A DNA stretch of 64,000 nucleotides from NCBI GenBank assembly GCA_947846985.1, contig CANTUZ010000004.1:8112927-8176926 (forward strand). The letters run 5' to 3'. Below the pieces are notes generated by a model that saw only the letters and a program-made list of their open reading frames with translations, had not been told where the DNA came from and made no database searches. A program made the position numbers and the translations under genes. This document shows positions 37,584 through 51,302 of this stretch, piece by piece (positions within the stretch are counted from its first letter, which is position 1; each line of letters begins with the position of its first letter). The stretch comes from Fratercula arctica. Taxonomy: Eukaryota; Chordata; Aves; Charadriiformes; Alcidae.

Positions 37584-38263
37584 AGCTGACAAAACTTTTG
37601 CCATGACTTCAGTAGGATCCCGGGCCCTCGAGCAGGACTTTCACAACATACAGCTTCAGCTTTTGAAGTTCCACATGGTTCAACTCAAAAGTTGAGACAC
37701 TTGGGAGGAGCAATTCTTCAAATTCTTCTTTGCACACCAAAATTCACATTCCAATAATAGCAGAGGCCAGTTTTAAATAGAAATAATTTTACCAAACATG
37801 CCCTTTATTTCCCTGTTTTTTCCCTAGTACCTGCTCTTTACTGTGATCTTGGCAAGTTCACGTGTGACTTGCTGTTATTTCAAGAGGTGGTCACTGTAAG
37901 AGCAAACCAGCAATGATGTGCTCTGTGTCACTGAGCACCAGTCAATGTGTACAGATTTGCCTAGCAAAAACACAGGGGCTGAGGGTCGTTTTTATCTCCT
38001 TACAGCCTCACTATACTCTGGCTAAAAATATTATCTGAAAGTGGACTTTTTCCCCAACGGGACTGCCTTCTGTGTGCATCACCTGCCCACGAGATGTATC
38101 CAGCTAGTGGAAAGCTCTTCTATCTAACACCAAAATGTACTGTCGCTACACTACAATGATCACGTGCATAATCTTCTTGCGACCCACACCTCCACTCAAA
38201 AGGAATAAACTAATATTATACTTTTAAAGAAGTGTGAGTAGAGATTTATACTGTCTGAAGAAG

Positions 38264-38497
38264 TCACTTTCGCTTGAAAATCCTTTGTGCAATCGTTTCC
38301 ACTTCAGTGCAGGAATAGGACGATGTTCTCCTGTGATGCCAAGGAAAATAGTATGGCTGCTGCGGCAAGGGTGAAACAGCTTTCGCTGGGGAAGCTGACA
38401 TGTTATTTCTTTTGCAAAAACCTTCAGAACTTTCTGAAAAGGGACTCCGTCTTTGGTGAAGCATTAAGGACTTTTTGGAAAATGTGCTTTGCTTCAT
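38264..38497 (-). other. Small minus-strand open frame, 77 residues (unverified)
   Basis: ATG at 38497 to TGA at 38264. The peptide is strongly basic and Ser/Pro/Lys/Arg-rich, low in Leu and with an Arg-Lys end, unlike most chance frames in this region. The start codon context (CTTATGA) is weak and a stop lies three codons upstream in frame. No splice or polyadenylation signals are evident. Recorded because its composition is unusual. Confidence 0.08.
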
Positions 38498-39937
38498 AAG
38501 AAGTTACTCAGAATGTGGTTCAAAATGTGTTTTTCTAACTAAAGAGAAACGTGTGGTGCATATGAAAAAATACAGAAACCCATGAAAGATATCTTTGTTA
38601 AATGTCAGTGATATGTGTCTGTTATTTTTCTGTCTTGCAAGCTAATAAACTTAAGACCAGTTGCTTTACAGACAGGGTAGTTATTAGCTCTCAGTAGAAA
38701 ATAACGTACCACAGGGAATTTACAGTATAAGAAAAATGCTCTTAAATATTTGGGGCCATCTGAGCCACCCAGGGTAAGTGTTTTCTGGCAGTAGAGGTGT
38801 TATTGTTGCCATAGCCCTGCCACATGATGTTATTCTCCTAAGCAAAATGTAGTTTTCCTATTAAAGAGCTCTGCTTCAGCCCAGCAGCAAGTAGCCGTGA
38901 TTTCCTTCTCGTACCTGGGATGGAAGAGATGGTTTTGAGGATTGTGCAGCAGTGGTAAAGGAAAAGAGCAAAATTGCAATATGTGGTTTAAATAAAGCAG
39001 GTGGACTGCAATGAAACGGCATTTAATTTCTGACCAGGCTCACAGAAAAAAGAATAGGCGAAGGACGATATTATTGATGACAGTGATCGTAAAACGCAAA
39101 CTTGTCGCTTCTGTTTTTCAGAAAGAAGACAAGACTTCCAATCACAAAAATAAGATACTACAAAACAAATCTACAAGGAGGTATCTAACCCTAATGGTTT
39201 AATTTTCACGGAACCTCCTATTTGCTATTAGGTGTCTTCTATTTTTTCTTAATTGTAACTTGAATCTAGTTATTGAAGATCCAGATTGGCAATAAGAACA
39301 GCTACTGTTAACCGCCCAACAGCCAGACTATGTGGTGATTGTCGGGATTTAGCAACCACCTTCCAGACAGAAAAATGAACATGAAATTATGTTTTCAACC
39401 CCCCCAAACAATGTCTGGCTATACACATTCTTGGCCTTAAACTCCGCTTTTAATAATGTAAATACAAAATGATTCTGCATTAAAACTTGACAAAATTGCT
39501 TCATCCCTTATTCCAGCGAACCCATATTGAAGTTGAGGTTTTATGAGTGGAAGTAGATTAGACCCACAACGTTATTTTCAGTCATGTACTTATTCATGAG
39601 CAGAGGTCCTTTTAGATGCAAACCAGGTGCAGACCAGCTGCTTTGTCTATCTGCGAAAAAAAAAAACCTGAAAAAAAATAAATGCAGATACCTATCTTTG
39701 CATTACTAGCATTTGTGTGTCGCACAATTCGTCCATGTTACTCCTACGCAACATTTTTCCGTAAGTAAATAACTGGTGGACACCTCCGCCAAGGTCAAAG
39801 CTGTGTGACACAATCTGCCAGAACATATTGTTTGATAGTGTCCAAAGGGAACCCGCACGGACAGGTCGGGACAGCGGCTGTGTTCTGGGAGGGGGCGAGT
39901 GAGCCCCCACCCATCCCCTGCCTATTGCCACGCTCAC

Positions 39938-40028
39938 CTGCAGTCGGTAGGTGCTGGCAGAGCCGTACAAGAGCAGCATCGACAGAAAAACAGCACATCG
40001 TGCCAAACACAACCGTTTGAAACAAGGG
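39938..40028 (-). other. Candidate exon with consensus donor (unverified)
   Basis: On the minus strand the sequence after 39938 reads GTGAGCGTGG with the exon ending CTGCAG, a near-perfect 5' splice site. CCTCTGCTGGGATTTACAG precedes 40028 and is a reasonable 3' splice site. The 91 bases are open in two frames. One of them (phase 0 at the exit) gives a Cys/Arg start followed by a hydrophobic Leu-rich stretch like a signal anchor. The donor lies in a small CpG-rich patch (39850-39980, about nine CpG). No protein family is recognised. A non-coding exon is equally possible. Confidence 0.2.
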
Positions 40029-40491
40029 CTGTAAATCCCAGCAGAGGTCAGTGCCTCCTTGACCGTAAACAAATGATAATGATTAATATTAACACATAAA
40101 TTTGTGTATGGGGAGGGGAAGAGATGCCTTAAGGAAAGCTATGATACTTAGTAGTAACCTAAACTTCATTGCACATATCTCACAGTGATTTGCAAGTGGT
40201 AGCTTCTGAATAAAGGCCGGAAGCAATATTTGATTGGAAAAATATTATGCAGCCAGAAAGGGAGAAGAACTGAGAGAAAGGAGCCTACAGCACTTGAGAC
40301 TAAGGGCTGAAAGTTTCATCTGATAGAAAAAAGAATGCCTGTTGATCTGGAGAAAACATAATGGAAAACATGTTTGCTGAGTGAGAAAAATGTTGATTGG
40401 GCAATATCAAAAGCAGCTGTGGTGTGACAGTGGAAAATCAATTAAATAAATGTGACATGGCAGCAAAATAGTCCTTGTGGATTGGGGTCTG

Positions 40492-40499
40492 TGACGTTA
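40492..40499 (+). promoter_or_regulatory. CRE-like word
   Basis: TGACGTTA, one base from TGACGTCA, the CREB/ATF consensus. Same word as at 22439-22446 on the other strand. Isolated; low weight. Confidence 0.15.
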
Positions 40500-42024
40500 C
40501 TAGAGGGGACAGCAATGTAGAAGTTGCTCACTAAGATGTAACTGTGACGACAGCACCAGTGACCTGCCAAGGCGGAGGGGCATACCAGTATTTCTCAATG
40601 TTTCTACATATCTTACTTTTATAATTATGGTCCCTCTCTCAGTTTTCCAGTTGCCACTGCTCCTGACAGATCTTTATCAGATGCATCCCATGCTATGGTG
40701 AAAATAAGTTATCAACACGCGTAGCCTTTCTCACCTGGCAGTTCTCCATTCCCTGGAGTTCTCCATATTCTCCATGCCCGGGACTTCTCTTTGTGTTTCT
40801 TGACACCAATCTTGAAAAAAAAAACAAATAAATCACATAAGATAAAAAACTGATATGCAATGTGTAAGACAGGAAAAGCGTTAGACTGATGGTACCGTGA
40901 CTTCCAACTCAATGAGAATATAATAAAACATCTATATATTTTTACTGTCAAGAGCAGAAGAACTTCTATAGCTGTCATTCTCCTTTGTAAGAATATGCAG
41001 TGTCTGTAATGGGATGGGGTTCGTTTCTTTTTGAGCTATTACTACAAGATAAATCGTTGTTCTGGGCATAAAGATCAAATATGACACGTCGTACCACAGG
41101 CAGGATGGGTGAGATACACTGGCTATCAATGTTTTGTAAAGCGGCATGGGAGGAGAAACTGCTTTGTGTACTTGAAAATACTGGAAAGCCAAAATCCAAA
41201 CACAGAGAGAGAGCGAGGTTTATGACCTTTTCATTTTTTGGTGAGTTTCTTCTTGAACAAAGAAACCACTATGCAATTTTTCTGCTTATTTGAATCACTT
41301 AAAATGTTTTGCCAATGAGTCACTGTCAAGAGCCGAGATGAAAAGGTTTTATCATAAAGAGATAATGCAACAAAGCAATGCAAGTTTACGTTCCAGATTA
41401 TTATGTAGTAATTTCAATTTAATGCTAGGCTCCTCGCTTTCAATGTATGCTTCCAACAGCTCAGTCAAATGTGGGGTTTTTTACGCCCCAGAAGGTGTCA
41501 ACAGTTCGGGTTCCTGAAGCTTTCTACGTTTCCATAGAATAGGACCAACTTTCATTCAAGCTTCCCCAACACTCTCCCACTTTTTCCTTAAGGGACCACT
41601 TCAGATGAATGCACGGTTTAGTCTCCATGACCCACTCACTTGTCGGTGCCACTGTGCCTGCCAATAAGTGACAGAAATTAGCTTTAACTGCAAGGCGAGC
41701 ACTAGAAGTAGTTAGACAGACACCCATAATTCATCCTTCACTTAACGCGTATTTCTGCTCCTGTTAATCTGCTTGAATCAGTGACCTACAGCTAATGGAT
41801 TCAATAGGCTTTTTGCTTAAGTCTGATCAAGCTATTACTAACACAGCTGGGCAAAAAAGTACAAAAAATACTCTGAATTTGAATATGATTTTTTAATGAC
41901 TTTCTCCATTCCTAATGCTTACAGCCCACTTGTTTCCAGGTCAGGCTAATGTCTAAAGCAATCATCCCAAGCAGCAATGGGTTATCTTTGGTGCCTACAA
42001 TCCATTCCATTTGGTGTGCTTTCC

Positions 42025-42043
42025 TTTTTTTTTTTTTTTTTTT
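42025..42043. repeat. T19 homopolymer
   Basis: Nineteen T, followed by CAACAGCAGC. It makes an acceptor-like pyrimidine tract on the plus strand, but the frames beyond are short. Confidence 0.95.
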
Positions 42044-45000
42044 CAACAGCAGCTGGGAAAGTAATTGCTGGTAGAAACACATGGACACAGTGAGCTTTAG
42101 CATCGCCAGGACTGCATTAGACCATGTGGTTAACTTGAATTGCATGTGTTTGGATTCCCTGCCTTAATTCTGAACCCACAACATAAGGGGAGCATATTTC
42201 CCTGCTCCCACATCATTAATTGCAATCACTGTTATCCAAATAATCTGGTTCATAGATAAAATTTGTTTAAAAAAAAAAAGTTGGGAGAGAGACAATAGAT
42301 CAGCTAACAATAGACCGGCTGATCATTTAGGAAAACTAATAAAAAAATAGTGACATATTAATAAACCACTCTGACTCCTGGCTTGTCAAGTATTTGGACT
42401 ATGAAGTATAACAAATCCAAAATCCATCCGCTAAATTCTACTGACACCAAAATCTATAGGAACTCTGATTCTTGTGTAGGGTGACGGGTCAGTTCAGGGA
42501 GTTCAGCCAAGCGCTAAGGCCTGAAATTTGGCTTCAGAAATTCTGACATGCCTCCACCTCTGAGCGATCGCAAAGGCTTACCAAGTGCTGTAAACAGCCC
42601 AAGCGCGAGCCTCCGAGTGAGCAAACGACGCAAGAAGCTGCCTTAGGTTTTAGTAATAAAAGCATTGTTACTTTCTGCCTTACACCGATTTCCTACGTGA
42701 CAAACATCCGAATTAAACAGTTGCAATATTCAGCACATTTTTATCCAGATAAATATTGAAAACATATTTAATGCAATATTGAAGGGATTACAGAATTCAG
42801 AAAAGGGAAAGTCTGACTAATGCTGCAGCTGTGCAGCATTCCAGCGAATCTAAGCCATTGCCAGCATTTATTAGCCACTCAGTCTTTGACAATAAACAAT
42901 CTTCAGCTCTTCAGCTCATGATCATATATCCAGACAGATAGACGTACAGTATTGCTTACACAGATGCATTAACACTATCCTGTCTATGCGCCGTGAATAC
43001 TCTCAACCATTAGCTTTAATTCAGCGGTTACAAAAAGTGTAGTCCAATTTTGATTTAATTTTCTTTAATGACTCTAGATACAGTAGAATACGTTTTGTTG
43101 TGCATTTACTTTTGTTTTCTGGAAGAATTACTGTGGGCTGAAGTTCGTGAAGACTGTTTATTGCTGACATTAAAATAAAGACTTCAGCCATTTTACAAAA
43201 TCAAATTTTAGAAATTTGGGGTTGGAAAAGATGTTTTTCCCCCACAATATTTGGAATCAAACTACTTAAAGTTATGATATTAATCGCAACAAAGAGCAGG
43301 TTTTCATCCATTGCAATAAGCATGCTTTGAAAAAGAAAATACCAGTGGAAATGACTGGTTTTGCATTTCTCCAGAGAAAAACGTGCAATATTAGGAATAT
43401 CAAAGAAATCGTCATGATACTATCCCATTAAATCAGAAGAAGAAAAAACTCAGGGATCTTTTTCAATCATTTTGTGGAATAAGTAACATGAGTTTTGTGA
43501 AGTCCCTTCCATTTAAGTATGTACTTCCCATTGCATACGGATCAGCAGGCACACACAAGATGGGCTCAGAAAGCCGCCTCTCTTATCTTTGGTCACCACC
43601 ACAGTATAGACTTCAGTTAAGAGCCTTATTTATATTTGGTGTCTGGTGAAAGTTCAGAAGAGGAAGCAAAGAAAGAATTGTCCTCAACTACACGAAACTG
43701 CTCAGTGTGAAAGTGCTTCGGTTGCTTGAAATACCTGGTTTGCCAAGGACATGCTCAAGGGTTTATAACATGCAAGCCGAGATGCTTGCTTTGACATATA
43801 GCATTAAAACTGGAATACCAGCCAAAATTAATCTCAGATTAACTGTTATGAGAACGGTCTAAACAAGAAAACAAGAATGCTTTGTAAAGGAAAAGACAGG
43901 GAAATGCTTCAACGCTTCTGACAATACAAAGCAGAAAGTCACACGAGAGAGCCTCTCATTTAAAAATAAATATTTTTTTCAATACACAAAATAATTATTT
44001 GGCCCCCTTTCTCTTCTGTTTCTTTAAGTATACGAAGAACGAAGTGTCACCAGTATTATCCAGTTATATTCTTGTCAAAGTTCAGCGTATCAGAGAAAGT
44101 CTTAAGTAATACCGAGAAAGAGATTATTGTCAGCTGGAGAGTGTTTTATTGTGGTACCTTGCTAAGACAGTTTTATAAATACAATCCAAGAACAAGTGGA
44201 AAAAGCAACAGAATCCTTGTAATATATGGAAGGATTAGGCTAAGGGTAATGTATCTATTTTCATTTTTACTCCAGCACTGGATGTTCCAACATTAAATAC
44301 AACGGGAAAGTATTTTAGAAGTGTATTTTTTCATTAACATCGACTTTTCCCTTCAGTGCAACCATCCCCAGGACATCCAAACTTCTAAAAATGATGATTC
44401 TCAAAGAAGGCTTGGGTGGTGAGGAGGCAAGCCAGCAACAGTGGCACCAAGCGTTCAAGCGGTGACCCAACTAACACAAACTCCATCCTGATCCCACCAC
44501 ACAGGTATCCGAGCTGCCAGACACGCAGATTGTGAATTGCTGCAGTTTGCAGTGCATTTTAAGACAAATATTTTGAGGCAAAGCAAACTGGATGACGCTG
44601 CACCTTAAAACAGCACGCCGTACCTTACGGAAGGAATAGACAAGCAGCTCAAACAGGTATCATGCACCAGCATGACAGGCAGCTCTAGCTAATACTTTCA
44701 ACAGTCATCCCAAATTGCCCATACTCATTAGTCATTGTATTTCAAAACATCTCTCATGGGGATGTTTTCAGTAAAAGATGGGCCCGTATATCCGCCCATG
44801 TCCAGGAGTTACAAAGAGTTGCAGTTGTATGCGCTTTGATCCTTTGACCGCGAAGACAGTAGAGCAGGGATGTCGGAGAACAGCCCCAGGGAGGTGAGGG
44901 ACATCTCTGACCACACTGAGCCATTGCCAAATTGCACTTGAAGCTGAGCTCTGGAGCAAGAATTCTGAACTCAGAACTGGAAACACCCAGCATGAGGTAA

Positions 45001-48000
45001 TTAAACACTGTTGTGGTTACACTGCTCTCAGCTATTTTTAGTAAAACAAACATTATTAAGGTACCACTTCAACCTGAACCTGTTCAGCAGCACAAAGTTG
45101 TCAGGTGGTCAACCAAAAATGCTCAATGTTATAGTGTCATAACAGATCGTAGTGTTGATAGTGCTTGCATCCTCTTTCACTAATGACTGACGAATGCAGG
45201 AATTAAAAAAAAACGAAGACTAACTTTGAAAGTCCCAACATGGTTAATAATTCACATTTACTAGAATTTCACTATTTCAAATAGAATTCCACCCTGAAGA
45301 AGCAGGATATCACCCCGAGTTCACATCGAGTTCAAGTCGAAAAGCACAACGGTACAGTATGTGCTGCTGGATATAACGAAATAATGAAAATGACTACAGC
45401 TAAACTGAGATTATCGAACCTGAGAGAGTTGCTGGAATCAATGATCTCCAATTGAAAGCCTACCACGGTGGTCCGATCCAGGGGACATTTATTACTGTAT
45501 AAGGAGCACTAGCCCAAGAGACTAGACAAAACTCAATAAATACATTTTTCACTTATGAGTGCAGTGATAACCTGGACAGTCAACTAAAATCCTTTAACAA
45601 CAACAAAAAATCATTCATTTCTTTGGCCTTTTGTTAAATCTTTTTGATGCTTCACAGAGGTTTAGGAGAAGCTGTGGCCAGGGATCAGGAGCTCAGATGC
45701 AACTGCCTTCAGGTGATACTCATATAAAAGATAAAAGGGCCATATGGCATTCAAGGAATCAAAAAGTACATTGGCAGAGAAGAAAAATAAGGAAAAAAAA
45801 AGTGCCTGAGGTACACAATTCAAGTTGTATGCTTCCTTTAAAAAGAGATACAGAATAAATCCTACTTCTCTACCATTATAAATTACTCTTCTTTTTAAAT
45901 AACATGTGAACTGATGACAATTAAGGTAACATCTAAAGGTCAAAGTAGAAAAGCAACAGCTTCTAGCTTGCCCTTTCCAGAATAAAGGATAATATTTGCG
46001 ACTGAGATTTTCAGTAGTATCTGCCTAAAAAGTCACATCCTTCAATAAATGCTATTATTTTCCAAACATAAAACACCACTGGGTTATTTCCAGTCTTGAA
46101 ATCAAGACATGTTTATGTATATAATATGGTTTTATCACAGTTATTCTAAAAGTACAATTCTTTGCGTTAGGCCTTTCTTAATGAAATGCTGCTGAGATTT
46201 TCAGCTTAATCTTCTAATTATTTGGTTACGGGCAGAGATCATTGTGGTTTTGAACATCAATATTACTCTAAATTAAAACTCAGATTCTCAGGATAATCCT
46301 TAGTTGCTGAATGAAGAAACTGAAGGAAAGGTTGAATAGGACTGTTGTAAGGAGCTGATATTTTGTCATATAATTTTTGGTGATAGTTTCAACCCTTTTT
46401 TGCATCTACAGGATACTGCACTTTGGTAATCCCATGACAGGAAATCATTCCAGGACTCATGGTTCCATTTCTGCATAATATGAGGCAAGGTTTGCACAGA
46501 CTTCATCCTTCATTCCTGCCATCTCAGTTTAGGCACCTACACTGGAAGACAACACACTCTAAGCACCTTAAGGTGATTCAGGCAACTTATATTTCATGGC
46601 CTTTTAGAGATTCCTGCATCTTTCCACTTCATAGACTCCCAGCTGTTACAGCCCAGGTGAATTCTCTGGCTAAAATCAGGTGGGATGAAACAGGTCAAAG
46701 GGCAAACTTTGGACTGGACTTCAAAAGAATTCTTGCATTTATTTCAAAAGTAGCTTAAAATTAAGCTTCTATCTCTTTCTCGTTTCATCCTCCTTAATTT
46801 AGGAGATGATAATTCTTCTCTACCTAGCAATTTAAAATCATATATTTCAGTAAGCAAGCAGGTAGACAGGAATATGTTAGGCACCTGATCAGTTGGTATT
46901 TTCTGTGAAACTAAGTTCATTGGGGAAAATGTCCCATTTGAAGTTTTGAGTGCTTCACAGAATTTGGAGCAAGTTGGAAGATCAAACGCAAGACACAATT
47001 AACAACGAATTTGTGTGAATTTATTATTTCATTACGAATATTTTGCCCTGCTACTGTAATTTGTGCATATTCTGAATACAGAAGTCTTCCTAGATTGGAG
47101 GGGGGAAAAAAAAAAACAAACCAAAAACCAAAAGGCCCAGATACAGAAGTTTGTTTCCTAACATAATCCGCGTAAGAGAGCTATATCTGCATTTGGTGGT
47201 ACGGGAAAACTTAAAGAACATTCCTTTTTGCATTGTTCTGCATGTCTCCTCATAGCTCTGATGGGAGCTAGAAATACTATTATGGGTCAAACAAAATAAT
47301 ACTACGTGCACATTTTTGAGGCTACAAAATGGATGTCATTTTGAACGACTTTGTAATTTTTCTGATTTATCCAGTAATTTCCTTATTAATTAAAAGCTGA
47401 AGAGGGCTCGCACTTTCATAGTCAAAAGCATACTTAATTAGAAAACACTTCCTAAAATTCCCTTTCGCTTGCAGTGATACAGACTGTTGAAGTGACTCTA
47501 CCTGCTACCACAGCTTACACCTTTCCACTCAGGTTTGCCTTTGCAACTGTCAGCTGTCAGTAAGACAGAAATAACTTTGTCAATAACTTTGCAACTTAGT
47601 AACTGTCGATAAGACAGAAAAATAGCATTATAGACAACTAGCTGGCTTCCCATGAACCACTAACAGCCCATCAGTGAGGGTGACCCACGGTATTTTGATG
47701 CTTTATCCACTATCACACTAACCCCAGTCAGAAGCCCTGAGAAGCCTGGCTTGAGGAAACATGTTAACTGGGAGTAGACATATCACAAATGCTTTGGAGA
47801 GGGAGCTACATTCGCAAGTCTGAAGACGTAATCACTTCTTCAACCTAGAAACACCACCCCTCTGTATTCTGCTGCTCTGGACAATTTGTCCATGGGTTAA
47901 CTGGCTACGTCCCCAGCAAGCACTCATCTCAACACAATATGGGAATCTTTGAAATAAATCATGTCTGTGGCACGCATTCACTACAAAAAAAACCCAACCT

Positions 48001-49004
48001 GCTTTGTCTACAAAGTAAAGTGTTGAACCATGCTGAAGAGTTGCATCAAAGTGATTTCTGACAAACTAAACACTGCGGCAGACATTTTCAAAGCCCTGTA
48101 AGGACCACAGATGACCCCTTCACATTATCATTGATTGGCTGTAAGGCATCCAGAGCCCATGTCAGCTTTGAAAATTTCAGAGTCAATGAGGACTATTTAT
48201 TCAAACTCCTATTTCACATTTGGAGGGTCTATTCTGCTACAGTTGAGTAAAAACAGATTTCGAGTTCGCTTCAGTAGGATTAGTCTCCTTCACAAGTGGG
48301 GACTAACTAGGATTCATGTCTTCCTATTGTTCGCTGTAGAACCTTTATCAAAAAGTGGAACCCGGCGTACCGACACCTGATGTGCTCAAAACAGGGAGAT
48401 ATATTGTGTTACTCTGACCTCGTCATATCCTGCAGAGAGCCACTAGGTTAATCCAGGGTAAGTGAGACTCTGATGTTTAGGGCAGGTCTGGTTTACAGCA
48501 GAATATTCGTCTCTATATGTGGATGGGAAGAAGTGTCCAGAAGCGTTATTTATAAATGAAGATAAGTGCTGGCTAACTTTCCTGCCTTATGCTTATATCA
48601 TCTAATTACTTTGGCATGGTGTTTCGCTCTTTCATGTTCCAAGTCTGCTTTGTGCTCTAGCAATTCACATCATTCTCCTTCCTATCTCTTACATTTTCTT
48701 TCCCCTCCCTTTAGATACACCATTTACAATCCTAAGTAAACTGAGCTTCAGGGGTTTATATTTGCTTGGTGTAACATAATTTCTGCTCCCAGTTTCCAAC
48801 CAACACTACTTATTTTTTTTGGCTGCAAGACAATAGGCTACAGTGGGCACACTTTTAATGGGATCTCCCAGACCCCCATGTCAATCTCAAAGCACCCCAA
48901 AAATAGTGAAAGCGATGAATCCCAATGGCTAGGTTCTGTAATTTGGGGAGGGGGAAGTGTAGAACTGTGAAATTTTTCAAACAACAGTGAAAACTGAGTG
49001 AGGC

Positions 49005-49018
49005 AAAAAAAAAAAAAA
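49005..49018. repeat. A14 homopolymer
   Basis: Fourteen A, simple repeat. Confidence 0.95.
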
Positions 49019-49647
49019 GATACAACACCTACCTTAAAAGTAACTTTAAAGTATTGGGTTTAGTTCAGCAACCTTTAGACTGTTTAACATCCTAAGAGGA
49101 GTGGCTTTCCTCCTGTCACCTCTGGCTGTGGGATCCTTCCCATGCTCGTCACAGTCGCTCCCAGCACTGCACCAGTCTTCAGCAGGGCTTCTTTCTGCCT
49201 GTTTCAGAAATCTCTGCCAGCCATGCACGCTCCATCACTCGCAGGGAAGGACCTATCTTCCCATCTTCCCTCTGTCCTGGGGGTTTTGTCGGACGATGAG
49301 CTGCACATGAGACAAGGCAAAGAGTTAGACTTCTAGGCAACACAACACATGGTAAACCACAAACAAAGAAATAAAACAGGTACCATCCCGAACAGACTGG
49401 GATATTATTTCCAAAATTGTATTCTTTGGCATTGCCTAATATGTGAACTTGCTAGAAATTTTTCTTACCAGCTCTGAAATGCAAAAATCTGAGACAGCCC
49501 CATGAGAAAATACCAGTCTGGTTGGAGCCATTACAGGCTTGTGGTTACCTGCACCAAAGAGAAGCCTTTGCGGTGGGGCAAGACAAATAGCTGGACTAAA
49601 AGGAGATCTAAGAAAAGGTGAAAGATCGCCTTTGGCTTTATATCATG

Positions 49648-49671
49648 AACAGGGCAAAATTTTGCCCTGTT
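49648..49671. repeat. Perfect 24-bp palindrome
   Basis: AACAGGGCAAAA (49648-49659) is followed directly by its exact reverse complement TTTTGCCCTGTT (49660-49671), with no spacer. Chance expectation for a spacer-free 12-bp-arm palindrome in 64 kb is well below one. It could extrude as a cruciform or bind a symmetric dimeric factor. No flanking element explains it. Confidence 0.95.
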
Positions 49672-51266
49672 TGATGCAAGAAGAGGATGCTGAGCTTCCA
49701 TAGCAGGGTCCCCAGCACTACCCCCTTATGGCTTTTGCCGCTGGAGTAGGTGGCCTGGCATGGTGTAAGGGGGCAAAAACAGCTTAGTCTGCACAAAGAG
49801 CCTTGGTCTCATCCAAACACATTGTCCGCAGTCTTCCCTGGGCAGAGAGATGCTTTCAGCTCCAGCAGTATAAATAATGCTTTTGCAGAGGAAGCTGATG
49901 TGTCCGAATGTGAATATATGCATGTCCAAATGTTATCTTCTACAGTGCGTTAAGTTAAACGTTCAAACTGCACCATGGTTTATGGCTTGCATGTGCAGTT
50001 ATAAAGCTTTGTACGCGACACAACTCTTTCAGTCTCAATATCTGCAAATCCCTGAAGCCTAACAGGATTTTTAAAAGCTTCGTCTGTTTGATCTTCTTAA
50101 CTCTAACAAACAGTTCTTTCAGTCTCACTAGCCGTATCTCCTTCTTTTTGGGTTAGCTGAGTTTTAATACCCCAGTAAAGTTTCAAAACTGTATCTTCTG
50201 TAAAGGACATTTCCTTTTCCCAAATACAGGTAACGAGATATAATTCCTCACCCAAATTGTCTAATTACAGTGTATTAGAAAATGACAAATCTCTCTCTTC
50301 CAGAATAAAAAAATCAGCAGGTAGCTGGCAGAATAGATTATGTTTAATTATAAATATTTTCACTACGCTGTTAATAACAGGATTTAGGAAAAAAGATTAA
50401 AAATGTAATGTAAATCTTTTCTGTATCCATTTTTAAACAAGTCTCTAGTTCTTCTATACACAAATGTGTCTCTGGCTCTAGCATTCATTTATTGAAACTA
50501 GATCAGTACCAGGGAAATCTTTGATCTCCACAATTATCAATTAGATAATTAAAATCAGAATAGTGAGGATGCTTTGAAGATTCATTAGTAACTTAATTTA
50601 TTCTCAGTTAGTAATTTTCATTGCATAAAATTGAAAAACATGAAACAACAAAGCGTGCAGGCAGGCTCTGTAGCGGTCTTTGAATTAACAAGTCTCCTAT
50701 GAGTTCCAGGATGTATATTCTGGGTTATTTAATTATATAATACATGTATTCCTAAGAAAATATAGACAGAGTCTGGGAGGGATAGATTTGTGATAAGTAT
50801 TGTAGCAAATAATGCATCTGTATTTAAGGTTTGAGGTAAGCTTTGAGGTGTTTTATTACATTTTCTCTTCGCATTTGCTCTAAAAATTCCTTCACCCTGG
50901 AGTAAGGGCAGGGTGGATGTTACCATTCCAGTTCAGCCTTTTTTAATTCACTATCTATTGCATCGATGGGAATTAAATGTAAAACATCAGGCAAATCAGA
51001 TCATCTTATGGTTACACACAATAGCCTGCTGCTTAAAATGAAATAATGGAACCTCATCCTTTCTTACAGTTAGGCACTGTGATTAGTCTCAAATTACTCT
51101 TCCTGTGAAGCTGAGTATAATTAACTAATCCAAGTGGGTCCTTGGAAACTTAAAGGACAGAAGAAATTTCTGGACTAGATGATATAATGGAATGACCAGA
51201 AAAACAAATATACCGGTGGTAAAAAATATACACATTGTTTATGGAGCACTTGAAAGAGTTACAAGT

Positions 51267-51302
<36 letters not shown>

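Larger units (their letters stand above)
33659..39937. other. Mostly non-coding stretch between exon-like frames
   Basis: Apart from the exon-like frames listed separately, this is AT-rich unique sequence with a duplicated AATACAATTTT word (33738-33765), T-rich tracts (36670-36680, 37300-37312) and a polylinker-like set of overlapping restriction words (37615-37632). Confidence 0.6.
40029..49647. other. Non-coding stretch, no gene seen
   Basis: Unique AT-rich sequence with a CRE-like word (40492-40499), T19 (42025-42043) and A14 (49005-49018). 42780-43010 reads like a possible conserved element (dense mixture of AT-rich homeodomain-type words, little simple repeat). At 47555-47620 a roughly 20-base phrase around CAGTAAGACAGAAA recurs imperfectly as CGATAAGACAGAAA. 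No gene. Confidence 0.65.

Noticed and set aside
51160..51200. CTGGACTAGATGATATAATG, similar to a CR1 internal phrase
   Set aside because: Only about 15 bases agree and neither flank matches CR1. It could be a very old remnant but is not supportable by eye.
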